From Carposina sasakii (lineage: Eukaryota > Arthropoda > Insecta > Lepidoptera > Carposinidae), in assembly GCA_014607495.2 (NCBI GenBank), contig CP053150.1:5848495-5912494 (forward strand): DNA of 64,000 bases, written 5' to 3'. The position numbers and the translations under genes were made by a program. How positions within the stretch are numbered: position 1 is the first letter of the stretch; each line of letters opens with the position of its first letter. The notes under the pieces are model-generated. The model did not search any database. It worked only from the letters and a program-made list of their open reading frames with translations, and was not told where the DNA came from. Shown here piece after piece: positions 11,805 to 22,994 of this stretch.

Positions 11805-12021
11805 TTGTATAGGTATGTATAGATATAATTTATTTACAATTAAGCGCTGATTTTTCGAAACATGAGATAGCCTATTAGAAGAATAAAATTGATGCTGTCT
11901 CTATCCCGATCAAGTTTTAAAGAAAGACAGCATCAAATTTATTCCTCTAAAAGGCTAACTGACGTTTGGAAAAATCAGCCCTTAAATTGTAAATAAATTA
12001 AATCTATACATACCTATACAA
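11805..12021. mobile_element. Foldback MITE, nearly fully palindromic
   Basis: Starts ttgtataggtatgtatag and ends with its inverse, ctatacatacctatacaa. The two halves (about 105 bases each, meeting near 11913) are imperfect reverse complements throughout, sharing ctgatttttc and gatgctgtct. Typical of a palindromic MITE. No coding. Confidence 0.7.
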
Positions 12022-14516
12022 CTAGATGTTGCATTTTGAATGTCGAATTTTTTAGGGTAAGTTCGATGTAGTTGGACATATGACAAACCTAGATTTTTTA
12101 AAAATAATTTAGATACCTAAAAGTAAATTTAAGGCCAAACCTTGGGGATAATAAATCGTATTGGACATACACACACATAGCATTTTTTGCCATTTGTACT
12201 ACATGTTTAAGAGATATTTATAAAAGAGACAAAAATGATATAAAAATATGCAGGAAAATACTTTGTTGCGTCTAAAAACAAACTTCTTCTTCAATGCGTC
12301 TGAGAGCTGCGATAAACAAAGGCCAATAAGGGTGGGATTTACGACCGATACATTTTTACATACGATACAGGATCATACAAAAGTGGAGGTGGTAATTTAC
12401 ATAGGTAATATTCGGAGTAGGTAATAGCAAGACGCTTGACATCGGCTATGTTTAACATTGTGGTTGTTTTTAGCACCGTTTATCGACATTTGCAAAGTTA
12501 TAAAGTAAAGCTCTGGTATATAAATACCATCTTGAAGGATGGCGTGCTTTTATCTGATAGCTAAACTTCTGAGAAGGTAGATATATATCTCTGCTACACA
12601 TTACTAGTGAATGATTCTCCGTTTAGAAGTAGGTACAATATTAATGTTTATTTAGGAGCAACAAACACCTAAATAAATTGATTATTTTACTTTACGAGTA
12701 CACAAAAACTCACATTTTGCTTTTGTACCATTTATAGACGACCTTTCAAAAGTTATTTTCGGCGGGCGTGTACTGAATATTACCTCAGCTGTGATCATCG
12801 AGATAAAAGGATGCGATCACACCAGAGATGAGGTAGGATTGAGGTTGATACGTGATCAGATTAACCAACACGACGGGCTTAATGATTGCAGAATATATCG
12901 ATAAAATATCAATAATCGAGGTGGCGTTCGATTATTTCGATTCGAGACTACAGACGTATCCACTCCGGTCACTCCGCCCCGCGATTTGTTTGCCACCCCG
13001 GGTAGTGTCTGATTACCGTTCGCTGTTCGCAATCCTATTTCGATAGCGTGAAGCGTAAAGTTTATTTCCCCGCCCGAAACACGGAATAGTCAGTCAACGA
13101 AATGTGAAAAGATCCCGAACTTATCTTTTCCTCCGACCGAATAAACCCGGGGACGGTTTTGTTCGAATACTTTATTGATATTGTCTGTGTGCTCCGCGAA
13201 TTTAACGATTTCACTTCTTTGTATTGGTTTTCATCTGTTTGCACTACATTTACAGTTGATGGGAGATAGTAAATAGATACTGGGGAAGTTGTGTCTATAA
13301 GTAAATTACTGGTATTTTATATTTGCTTAGTACTTTGGTTATATATAATTCTGCAGGATTCTGTGATAAGTGAAATATATCAAGAGTTTAAAACACAGTT
13401 TTAAAAAGTCACTATTAATGGCTTTAGTATATAGAAGCCGGCGGATATATTTGTATTGTATGCTGCTTTATATTAGTTATACAAACGCGCTGAGTCTACA
13501 TAGAACCTTGGAAAAAGTCAAATTATCAAACCCTGAAATTCAAATTATTTCTGTATCTTATTTAAAATTAAAGAAAATTACTAGCGCAGAAGCAGAACTG
13601 AACTAACCTTAACCAGTGTTGTCCCTAACTTTTAGCGATCACATATAGCCAACATAAAACCTCTTTAGAAACTTCCATCGACGGCCTTTGTAAAGTCATT
13701 CTACAATACGAGTAATAAGGAAGGTGAGTTATATCTCAACGCTTGTTATACTAGTTTAGAGCAAGTTTAAACTCTATGAACATCAGTATTACAGCGCAAT
13801 ACCACTTGGCAGGTACTCTGACGCCTAACTAAATTCAAAATTCCTTTACTTGTAAAAGCTAACTTAGTTTTGAACTTGACATAGCTCAAGGACCCAATCA
13901 GACAATAGCACGAAAATAGCGGTTATATTCCGTTTAAATGATGGTATTCGACCATTTTCAACTGCAAAGGCTTCGCTCATGTATCATTTGTAGATATCAT
14001 GATAGGTACATTTAGTAATAAAGTACTAAAGTCAGTATGCATAGCAATTTGCATCAGAAAATCTTTCCTCGCTTTGCTTGCTGGATGATCAACATGACAT
14101 GACATGTAACTCTAGACCATCAGACCATCTTATTACTCTTGTATAGTATATTAGTATATTTAAATGAAAGACATTATTAGATCTGGGTATCAGAAAAAAT
14201 TCATCCCATAGTGCGACGTGGTGCTGTGCTACCAAAGTTGAGGGACTGCTTAGAGCAGAATAACAACGTGCTGATAAGTTCCAATGGTAACAGTAAGTTA
14301 GCATCCTTCTTGTTTGCTAGAGTAATCCGTGGAACAGTTGCAAACCATGCTGTTCATACCTGTACTGCTAACCACACCAAAGTACTGTGAAGCGCCTAAA
14401 GCCATTTAAGAAACCTCTTCTATGTTTTCGAAATAATACAGAATCGGGGCAAACATAATGAGCATCGAGTGACGTGGAAGGAGAAAATTACATACGTTAC
14501 ATTACATACATACATT
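12022..14516. other. Intergenic DNA, no gene supported
   Basis: A less AT-rich patch at 12940-13170 (cactccggtcactccgcccc, ccccgggtag, acccggggac) stands out but shows no usable exon. An open frame at 13370-13606 is AT-rich and unremarkable. Confidence 0.3.
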
Positions 14517-14650
14517 TTCGGTTGTGTGCCTGAAATCGAGTAGCCAGAACTGCCGGACCTTAAAGAGATTCTATAACCACGTTCAGCGTATCCGGGACAC
14601 GGACAGATGTACCTAATAAATGATCAGTGACAAGTTGGTAGCTATGCCAT
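14517..14650 (+). repeat. Interspersed repeat family B
   Basis: A diverged copy with the family's agccagaactgccgga and gatcagtgacaagttg blocks. Confidence 0.45.
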
Positions 14651-15764
14651 ATATATGTCCTTAACATAAATGCCGAAATAATAATGTTACATATTTATAC
14701 ATAGAGCACGGTATACCTGCTATTTTATGAGACTTCATTATTTGATAACCTTGCAAATTACCTTGTAAAATAAAATTGCCTTTTTTAGCTGGGAACATTT
14801 ATGTTGTCTGTAGAATGAGAGGAATGGTAGGAAACATATTAAATTGTTTAACAATTTAATCTTGCTCGTGAAATTCAATGTTATTCCGTCATATTTGTAC
14901 AAGGAATGAATGTTTGAACTGTCTTGTTTTTGTTTGTTGATTCAATAAACGAATATTAAGATTTTCTTTACATTATATGATATTTAATTTGTCTGAATTG
15001 AATAACAATTTCAATCATTTGCGATCAATAAAGGACACCTTTGGATAAATAGGTACCTACTTATTCCAACATTGACATCCAACGAAGGACTTTTCCTTTT
15101 CTTTTACTACTACGAGTACAACAGTTGTAGGGACAGGCTAGGACTACGCTCGTCTTATCCTCATACAGTGTAATCGTTCTAGGCTCTTCTATTACAGACT
15201 AGTTACATAGACGAGCGGGTATAGACTATGGTTGCAAATCCCTAGTCTATTTATTTCATCCCTAACAATGAGTTTTTGGTGGTTCCGTTATTTGGCAAAA
15301 TCAAAGTAGGGTATTAGCAAAATAATAAATATCCTCTAAGGTGTACTTCTAAGCTTCTATGATACCTGCATTAGCAAAAAGAAGATATAATTTTCAACAA
15401 ATTTCAGATTTAAAAACATGTATCATCATTATGTTAATATTTTTTTTTTATTCAGGCCAATCTTGTTAAAAATCCGTCTAGAAAGTCCAAAAGAATTTTA
15501 TTTTATTTACGTTCTTTTAAAACCAGTTTTCGTATATTATCGCCTCAGCTAAGCCTGCATCAGTTTTTCAGGATTATCGAAGAAAAACGACCGCATTATC
15601 GGATCTTAGAGCTGTAATCGCGTACCGACTCTTTCTCATTACCATTCTTATTTCGTTTCACGAACATTACTCTACTAAGTAATGGGAGATGTTTTGGTAT
15701 TTTTATCGTGTTTTTCTTTATCTACGGCATACTTACTTAATGTTATGTTTTTCATATACACAAA
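14651..15764. other. Intergenic DNA, no feature seen
   Basis: No gene or repeat recognised up to the Helitron end. Confidence 0.35.
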
Positions 15765-16087
15765 CTAGCAAACCCGGCGAACTCCGTTTCGCCACCAGAT
15801 GGCTTCGTTTTATGTAACATTTCGTTTGGTGATTAAAAGATGAAGAAAAAATTTTTTTTTGTTTTTATATTTGAAAAGGAAAAATTTTATTTAATTTCAC
15901 AACAGTAATGAATTCATTTCGATTACAAAAATGAAGTGTTATTTAGTTGAACTTCTCTAAGTAAATGAAAGTGAATCCAAAGTAAATACTGAATCGAAGC
16001 GTTATACGTGTCCGCAAATTATCCGTTTCATTGAAGTGCTCTTTGGTAAACCACATTTTTTGTTTTTTGGTCTGACGTTAACACAAA

Positions 16088-16798
16088 CTAAGCAGATGGT
16101 TTCCCAACTCGTGAACACGCAACGTATAACTGCCCATGTGAAAAACAATGATTTTCTAAATTTATCCCGTAAACACTAAGCGATTGGCCTTGCGACTTGT
16201 TAATTGTCATTGCGAACGCAAGGCGAACTGGAAATTGCAATCGTTTGAAGTCAAACGGAAGATCAGTCGGAATCATTGGTATTCGAGGAATACATACATT
16301 TTCACCTGCGTACTTTCCGTTAATAATGGTTGCCTCAATCAAATTCGGCATAAGTATTTTTACCGAAAGTCGAGTACCGTTGCAAAGTCGCGGTGGATTC
16401 AAATTACGCAATATCATAATAACTGTACCAACTTTGAGTTGCAAGTTATGTGGTGGAAATCCAGGTAACTCCAGAAAGTTCAAAAACTCTGTTGGATAAT
16501 TTACTACATCATCGGGATTTGTTATGGAATCAACGGATTTGTATGTCACCAAATCGCCAGCAATTTTTGATTGAATGGTGAAATTCAGTGCGTGTACATC
16601 ATTATTCTTTGCGGCAAGAATTGCTCGTTGATTTAACCAAGCATAATTCTGATAATTCTTACTAATGTTTGGGAAAACATTTTCAATAAGAGCTAATTGA
16701 GAATCTACAAATCGGCAAAAGTCGTTGGTAAGAGTAATTAATCCAGATGTCGTTGCATCAACAATTTTCCCATTGCACTGGATCGGGAAATATTGCAT
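16088..16798 (-). pseudogene. Helitron fragment: helicase C-terminal part
   Basis: 236 codons in a different frame from the upstream helicase piece; the first dozen are out-of-frame readthrough. Genuine helicase sequence starts at GKIVDATTSG. It contains LPGFPPHNLQLKVG, PRLCNGTRL, RIPMIPTDLPFDFKRLQFPV and the last helicase motif region AMTINKSQGQSL...YVACSRVG. A TAG replaces a sense codon, and in-frame sequence continues to TGA at 16030-16028. Confidence 0.85.
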
Positions 16799-17319
16799 GT
16801 TGGAGTGCTATCAATTGTGTTCAAATTGAGTGGCAACTTAAGCGCAGAATGTGCAGTATGACCGCCATCTAGAAGAGTCGACGCAATTCCAGATGATGCT
16901 AACGCCAAAGCTATGTCACATCTTGATCGAATAGTGGCCAAAATCAATGAAATGACAAATGTTTTCCCTGTTCCTCCAGGTGCGTCCAGGAAGAATAGAC
17001 CACCAGTATTATTGTCCACCGCTTGCATTAATGTTTCGTATACTTGTTTTTGCTGTTCATTCAGCAACGGCACATTATTTCGAACGAATTCCTGCAATGT
17101 ATCAACATTGTATTGCAGCTCTCGATTTAATTCTTGGTTGAATGCATCGTGCATCGATCGATTTGGCGCAATCATTCCTACTTCAATTAGTAGCTTGTTT
17201 GCAATAGTCAAGCATTGATCCTCAATCAGAACCAATCCTTCATTGTAGATTTCATCGCTTATTTGGATGTCAGGATTATTCGTTTGAATGCGCAAGCGAT
17301 GCAAGATATCTTCACACAT
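16738..17319 (-). pseudogene. Helitron fragment: helicase N-terminal part
   Basis: 193 codons continuing the frame of the upstream segment after one nonsense codon. It holds PNRSMHDAFNQELN, then NEQQKQVYETLM, then the nucleotide-binding loop GGTGKT and the motif Ia region ALASSGIASTLLDGG.HTAHS. It ends out of frame after the deletion junction, and its last residues (LLMQRHLD) are frameshifted. Confidence 0.85.
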
Positions 17320-17343
17320 GTCGTCTTTATATTTATTCCATAA

Positions 17344-18213
17344 CTAAATTCGCTGTGAAGGAAAACATGTGGTGATGATAATTGTGAACAGCGTTCGTAT
17401 TTGGTACGCATTTGATGAAACAACTGAATCCGCAAGTGTTAAATCCCAATGAGAATCGTTCTCCAGCAAACCTAATAGTTGACATGCTTCTCTATATGTT
17501 TGGCCATTCACAGTTTTCAAATGCGCAAATGATTTTGGTCCACGTACATTTACCAACAGCAGTCGCAAATAAAAACATTCATCATTTCTAGGATGAACAG
17601 TATACATGCGACTTAGTGCATCAGTGGAAAACACCTGTGGCCAATCAGGAACTGAGGCTCCTTGTTTGCGACGTTGGAATTTCTCTGTTGATTGATTCCA
17701 AGTGTAATACTTGGGCATTTCAACGTACATCAGCGTCGCTGCGAATGGATCTACTTCACACATTGCAAAGAAGCTAGTCAATTTTGTCGATGGTGGTCTC
17801 TCAGCTCGTTGTGCCGCATTAGCCTCAGTGAAGTAAACTCTTTGGCCATTTTTCAAATGCACTGCTAAATGTACAACTGTGGGATATCTTTCATGAATTT
17901 GAAATGACAATAATCGCCACAGTGCTTCATTACTACTGACATATCTGCCCATTTGGAAGTTGCTGATTTCGTCATTCGCATTTTCCGACGCAATACCAAA
18001 CACAGCCATGTCGCTGCCTTTTGTGACGTACTTGCACAAATATTTGATTGATTTGGCCGAATGACAACTCACAACGTTTGCATGTATTTCGAAAATTCGT
18101 GATAGCAGCGGGCAATATGGTACAATGAATTCATTTCCGATCTCAATCTCTTGATTTTGAACTTTAACTTTGATAGTTCGACCATTATCTTCTTTTGAAC
18201 GCACCGGCGCCAT
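17344..18213 (-). pseudogene. Helitron fragment: late Rep and central domain
   Basis: An open segment of 289 codons. Residues around 55-70 carry the Rep tyrosine motif KYLCKYVTKGSD. The rest is the central Helitron region, with the typical EALWRLLSFQIHERYPTV, LAVHLKNGQ and FYLRLLLVNVRGP blocks. The ATG at 18213 is directly preceded by a TAG and is probably not a native start; upstream coding sequence has been deleted. Confidence 0.85.
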
Positions 18214-18439
18214 CTACTTAAAATATTGGTTTGTAGTACATGCTATGTATCAGAGATGGCGTTGTATGTAAAAAAGATTTTCCTGCTTTTCTGTTGAAAT
18301 TTTTCCTGAATTTTCTTCGCTATAAACCTCACGGAGCCCGAGACCTTTCCAACGAATGCAAAACCGTGGAAATCGGTTCGTGCGTTCTGGAGTTATAGCG
18401 TCAGGAAGGAAAACCCGACTTATTTTTATATAGTAGAGA

Positions 18440-18753
18440 TGATTGGCTTGCATGAAAACAAACCTTAAACGTATCTACATACTAGCTCACTGATCAAATG
18501 GCGCTCACTGATCGTGATTAAGTCTTTGTGTGCGACAAGACACAGATGCACTGACTATAATATACCTAAACAATTTCTTTATGCATGATGGGTGTAGCGT
18601 TTCTAATCGGTGTCCGTTTGGACTTCGTACCTACTACAAACATATCAGATGTCTGATTTAATTCATCCCTCATGGCTTGTTTTAAACAAGCCAACATTAT
18701 TAAACATGCATGAAAATTAAAATGAAACGATTGAAAAATCAAATATCAGATTC
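18440..18753. other. Intergenic DNA, no feature seen
   Basis: Only a short direct repeat (ctcactgatc at 18486-18495 and again at 18506-18515) is visible. Confidence 0.3.
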
Positions 18754-18880
18754 CGGCAATCACACTTAAACCTAAACGTAAAATTAGTCCTACCTGTCCT
18801 TTTCTCTCTCAGCCATTTATGTTAAGAACAGAGAGAGATTAAGTGACTGACTAAGATAAGGTTTAGGTATAAGCGATTGT
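18754..18880. mobile_element. Degraded foldback MITE
   Basis: The left half (cggcaatcacacttaaacct onward) and the right half (ggtttaggtataagcgattg before 18880) are imperfect reverse complements meeting near 18822. Matching internal blocks are cctaaac and ttctctctc/agagagaga. No coding. Confidence 0.5.
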
Positions 18881-19257
18881 CGATGCATTTTGTTGTCGGC
18901 GTGAATGTGGTTACCCTAACGGCGTGTATCATCACGGGCCAGTATGTACTGTCGCAAACTAATTTTCACAAGATTGAATAAATGACGGGCATTGTTCAGT
19001 TCAGAATGAGTTAGGGCTATTTCACGCCGCATTGGGTCGGCGTTGTGTCGACGACTAATCGATTATCAATCCGAAAAACCACAAAACTAAACTAATTTTA
19101 AAATAAGTTGCAGTGACACTTAATTTTGCAAGTACTCGCAGGTCCGTACAGGCCACGAAGGAAAGATAAAGATAAAACGTTAAATTTAATTTTAAACCGG
19201 CAATTCGACTGCAGTCTGCAATGTGAACTATCTACTAATAACTGTCCTACTAATTAA

Positions 19258-19424
19258 TACCATATTAATATTATAAATGTGGATGGACGTATGTATGTAT
19301 GTCTGTTAGACTTTTACGCAAAAACTACTGAACGGATTTTGATAAAACTTCCAAAGTATATAGTTTATACATCAGAATAACAGGCTATAAAGTTCACGCT
19401 GCCAGAGTCGCGGACGGCTGCTAG
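19258..19424 (+). mobile_element. Non-autonomous Helitron, second type
   Basis: It has the familiar lepidopteran layout attaatattataaatg, gacttttacgcaaaaactac, tgaacggattttgat, and a GC-rich 3' end (gagtcgcggacggctg) finishing in CTAG at 19421-19424 followed by T. The 5' terminus is not the canonical TC, so the start is approximate. Confidence 0.65.
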
Positions 19425-19600
19425 TTCACCATAAACCAAGATAAATTCAAACTTGGCTCCCACCGTAGTCTACCGCAAGAATGTGGCAGCATTTTCTATT
19501 GACAAACGTCATATTAGACTACCTCCTACGTCCTTTCTTTATGCTCCAGACATAGAATACACACCTACAGCGTCCTAATTGTGCTATTTTGAAAAACTCG

Positions 19601-19775
19601 GCTGTGTTCCCAAAAACGGGGTAACCAGAACTGCAAGAGATCCTGCAGCCACGTTTGCATAGCGGGGTCAGATGTTATAGATCAATGACAACTTGCTAAC
19701 TTGTCTCCTGGGAGAATGTCCGAATTCCTTAGTCGACTCTTGCGACTTGCACCGAAGGAGATGAAAGAGATGCAC
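19601..19775 (+). repeat. Interspersed repeat family B
   Basis: One of the longer copies: gttcccaaaaacggggtaac, agatcctgcagccacgtt, gacaacttgctaacttgtc and ttagtcgactcttgcgac match the other members. No terminal repeats or coding seen. Confidence 0.55.
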
Positions 19776-20267
19776 TACATAACGAAAATCAAATGAACAT
19801 CAACAAGCTAACGTAGGTACTAAGTAAGAATAGCTCACGTACTATATTCAGAACGTATGGTCCTTATAACCGTAAAACATCTATCTCGTTGTTCATAATG
19901 TCGTCGTTCTTTATAATTTCATGCCGACTGAATTTGCGTCAGTCGTAAATAACATGCCGGACGGACGCGATGCATGCGCCTGCAAATCATTCGCCACAAA
20001 TGTGTCAGCCATAAATTTCTGCCTTATCTGTCCAACAAGTAGGTACTTTGGATCCACCGAAACATATTTTCGGACTTATCCGTAGGATATAAAAATGAGA
20101 TCGCCACTGTCTATTTAAGTTTTTATGAAAATTATTTATTTTAAAAACTAAAGGCATTGTAAAACTCTACTTGATTTGCTTTGAGACTCCGTATAAGTGC
20201 GCCACGTAAAGAGATAGCCTCCATCAATAATTGTATATTATACAAAGAATACGCAAGAATAGTAGCA
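19776..20267. other. Intergenic DNA, no feature seen
   Basis: No gene or repeat recognised. Confidence 0.3.
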
Positions 20268-20335
<68 letters not shown>

Positions 20336-20567
20336 TAATATTCACACACTTCACAACACATTGACCTAGTCCCACACTAAGATCCCTAACGTCTTGTGTC
20401 GTGGGTACTAAGCAACGGTATATAAATACATAGATAAGTATATAAACATCCATGACTCGGAAACAAACATCGATATTCATCACATCAATGTTTGCACCTA
20501 CCGGGATTCGAACCCAGGACCTATGGTGTCGCAGGCAGGGCCACTACCAACTACACCAATCGGCCGT
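20268..20567 (-). mobile_element. tRNA-derived SINE with (AT)n tail
   Basis: Read on the minus strand the head contains a Pol III A box (TGGTGTAGTTGG) and a B box (GGTTCGAATCC) within gggttcgaatcccgg. The body follows (gagtcatggatgttta, then taccgttgcttagtaccc, then gggactaggtcaatgtg), which I recognise from a widespread lepidopteran SINE. It closes with a run of (AT)n at 20270-20332 on the plus strand. No clear target-site duplication was found. SINEs encode no protein and use LINE machinery. Confidence 0.8.
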
Positions 20568-20615
20568 CAATTGCCTTTTATGTGATTTAAATAAACTCTT
20601 GAGATTTATTATTTA

Positions 20616-20931
20616 CTAGTGGACGCCCTCGACTCCGTCCGCGTAGACTATAGAAAAAAAAACAAAATATCGGGATAAAATCATTTTCCCGGGATAAAAA
20701 GTAGGCTATATGTTAAGTGGGACCTGTCACAATATTTTCCTGAAAACTGCATGGAAATCGGTTTAGCCGTTTCTGAGATTAACGTGCACAAACGCACAGA
20801 CAAACAGACAAAATTTCAAAAAATCATCGTTTTGGGTACTATTGCGTTGATAAAGGTCTCCTATAATATTTTTTCTCGTATATCTTCCATGTACAGACAG
20901 CGATCCGTTACATTTTTATAATATGTATAGA
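20616..20931 (-). mobile_element. Non-autonomous Helitron
   Basis: Same family as 3417-3749. The 3' end CTAG is at 20619-20616, preceded by cgagggcgtcca on the minus strand. The 5' end TCTATACATA starts at 20931. The base outside the 5' end is T rather than A, probably because another similar element abuts it. Confidence 0.7.
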
Positions 20932-21130
20932 AGATTGGCGGACGCTCGCGACTTCGTCCACGTGGACTGCACAAAAAAAAACAATATATCGACGACATTT
21001 TACGGGGAATAAAATTTGTCCGGGATAAAAGTAGCCTATGTCCTTCCTTATATTCCAAACAGTAAATGGATTTAGTAGTTTTGGCGTGAAGAAGTAGGTA
21101 ACAAATAAACCAACAAAAAAACTTACTTTC
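20932..21130 (-). mobile_element. Second Helitron-like fragment abutting the first
   Basis: It starts with ggcggacgctcgcgacttcg, the reverse complement of a Helitron GC-rich 3' end, but without a clean CTAG. gtccgggataaaagtagcct and the gaacgg-type tail region are family features. The right boundary is uncertain. Confidence 0.5.
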
Positions 21131-21226
21131 GCTTTATAACATTAGTTGGGATACTTTAGATATATTCAACTGGAAATAAGAGCATAATGAAATATAAATT
21201 ATAATATATTTTTATAAATGAAATTG

Positions 21227-21657
21227 TATTAGGCGTTACAATTCGGAAGTTCAAACATTCACTATGGGTGCGCCCACCACCGGACACTAACTTAGAAATT
21301 AGTAAATTAGTAAACCACTAATTACATATTATGAACCTCTAAAACCCAACATATTACTTCATAACATAGTAATAATAAAAAATAGTTTTAGAGGTTCATA
21401 ATAATTAGTGGTTTACTAATTTACTAATTTCTATAATCCTGAGGATGCCACGGTTGTTGGCGAAACATATGTAGATTATTTATCTAGTTTTTGATTTCGG
21501 AATAGTGCAATGTATCGTCTTGCATGCTAGGTGCTCGGGTCTGGTTTCTCGTGGCGATTATAGTTAGTGCAAGTGCCTGTTGTCGCAATTATGAGTTATC
21601 AGATACGAGGGTCAGTGGAGGGTGTAGGGCCCGGTGGTGGGCGCACCCATAGTGAAT
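21227..21657. mobile_element. Foldback element (family A, copy 2) with nested inverted repeat
   Basis: Leader tattaggcgttacaattcgg, then a 27-bp inverted repeat at 21257-21283 (attcactatgggtgcgccca onward) exactly matched by 21631-21657. Inside lies a second inverted repeat, 21294-21345 against 21385-21432, nearly perfect over about 48 bases. The spacer segment ggatgccacggttgttggcg and the right arm ggtgctcgggtctggtttct match copy 1 at 0.9-1.6 kb. Confidence 0.7.
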
Positions 21658-22825
21658 ATAATATATTTGTTAATAATAATATAGTAGGTAAGTTAGGTAC
21701 CACAAGTTCGTACATTGTAATATAGAAATTGTATACATTTTTGACTACCACCCACCTCTAACGAGTGGTAATGGTAGCTGATACGCACATGGCACAAATT
21801 CTAATACAAATTCGATCACGTCTAGAAATCGACATGAATCGGCCCAAATCGAATACAGCAATGCGAGATGCTCGCTTGACTACCGCTTTAGGCAGCTAAC
21901 CTTGTTTGGTTCTAGCCAAGCAACTCTACCTAGGTATATACGTAGTGAGGTCCTAGGTAATACGTGAAGTTTATTTTGTTAGTATTACTAAAATACAACC
22001 AAAATTATCCGTGAGGCAAGCACGAACCTCCCGATAGTTTGTAACGCTATCGTCAAACTATCGAATCTCATAGATTTTTTTGCCAGTCGATAGCGTTACG
22101 CCATCAACCTTTTTACTTACCCTACAGGAAATTACGAAGTGACAAAGCGATGGAATCTTATGTTACTGTGCTTCTTTTAGTTTTAAATAATCCATAGAAC
22201 AATCTGAAATAATCCATAGAAGTAGGTACTTACCTATATAATATTGTCCATTGCCAGCAAGTACTTTTAAATTAATTATAAATTGCAATTATGCGCCAGA
22301 TTCTGTGGTAGGCCTAAAGAAAGGGGTACAACATGACTCGACAGTATTGCATGTTAAAACATAGATTTAGTCGTTCTTTTTGTGGTACCTAGATACTTAG
22401 GTATAATTCAAGACAGAGGATGCTCTTGGTAGACTGAAAACCTGAACATAATTAATATTTATCTAGCTCAAAATTGCTTTCCCTACAAGCCTTCATGAAA
22501 AGGACTAGGTAGATGCTTTAGATTATCTTTTTCAGTATTCTCAGGAACTTACTGAAGCAGTTCTCTTAAATTCAGGCTATAACGAGGACCGTAGGTGCTC
22601 GGTTCATAGATACAGCTCAATTTATATGCAATCTAACGCTGCTACAGTCTAAAGTTCCTACAGTAAGGGACGAGAGGAGCTCTAAGTTTGTTAATTTCAC
22701 ACAGTGGTCGGTATGCAACAAACTTTATCAATCTATGTGTTACTAAGTTTATAATGTTAGCTGAGCAGCCCGAAGTACACAGTCAGAGAAGTTACGATTA
22801 CGTATAACTCTCATCCTATTCTACT
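21658..22825. other. Intergenic DNA, no gene seen
   Basis: Contains two interlocking inverted repeats at 22032-22099, listed separately. Confidence 0.3.
22032..22099. repeat. Interlocking inverted repeats
   Basis: cgatagtttg (22032-22041) pairs with caaactatcg (22054-22063). Its 12-base loop region overlaps gtaacgctatcg (22041-22052), which pairs with cgatagcgttac (22088-22099). It may be the core of a decayed foldback element. Confidence 0.55.
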
Positions 22826-22994
22826 TCCTACTAATAATATTAATGTGAAGGTTTATAATCATGGATGTGTCTGTTTCAAACAAAAACATAATAAAAGTGC
22901 TACTTGGCGGTTACATGGTAGCTTTCACATCAAAAGAACATAAATATGTGCTATATACCTAGTGTATGCTGACGAAGTAACGTGCATCAGCTAG
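22826..22994 (+). mobile_element. Degraded non-autonomous Helitron
   Basis: Starts near actaataatattaatgtgaa and ends aacgtgcatcag then CTAG at 22991-22994 with T following. The body resembles the element at 19258-19424 but is diverged. Confidence 0.45.

Larger units (their letters stand above)
16028..18213 (-). pseudogene. Helitron Rep/Pif1-like helicase, decayed
   Basis: This is the remnant of the single Helitron transposase that combines a rolling-circle Rep nuclease with a superfamily 1 Pif1-type helicase. Reading starts at 18213, where the Rep nuclease is already truncated. The YxxKYxxK-type motif (KSIKYLCKYVTKGSD) survives, but the upstream HUH motif is absent. A TAG at 17346-17344 interrupts it, and the same frame resumes at once. 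The helicase Walker A motif follows (FFLDAPGGTGKTF). Near 16764-16773 the frame breaks: SSAMGK is joined to the GKIVDATTSG segment through shared gggaaaa bases, losing the Walker B and adjacent helicase motifs. The second part ends with the conserved helicase block AMTINKSQGQSLS and YVACSRVGKP. A second in-frame TAG at 16090-16088 precedes the natural end, TGA at 16030-16028. It cannot make active transposase. Confidence 0.88.
15765..18439 (-). mobile_element. Internally deleted Helitron with both termini
   Basis: On the minus strand the element begins TCTCTACTATATAAAAATAA at 18439 with A just outside (18440). It ends in CTAG at 15768-15765 with T just outside (15764): the A|TC...CTAG|T insertion pattern of Helitrons. 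The 3' end carries the short hairpin ggcgaa-acggag-ttcgcc ten bases before CTAG. The body of 2,675 bp holds a broken Rep/helicase gene. An autonomous Helitron usually encodes a protein of well over 1,000 residues, so more than half is missing: the N-terminal zinc-finger and HUH nuclease part, and the middle of the helicase. Intact termini could still allow mobilisation in trans. Confidence 0.88.

Noticed and set aside
16184..16499. Plus-strand open frames inside the Helitron helicase
   Set aside because: They lie opposite the conserved minus-strand helicase coding sequence and show no family features of their own.
20238..20483. Minus-strand frame with a long IYIYIY tail
   Set aside because: It is the SINE body reading into its (AT)n tail.
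20481..20567. Functional tRNA gene
   Set aside because: The A and B boxes are present, but the sequence continues into a SINE body with an (AT)n tail and no intact acceptor stem was found.
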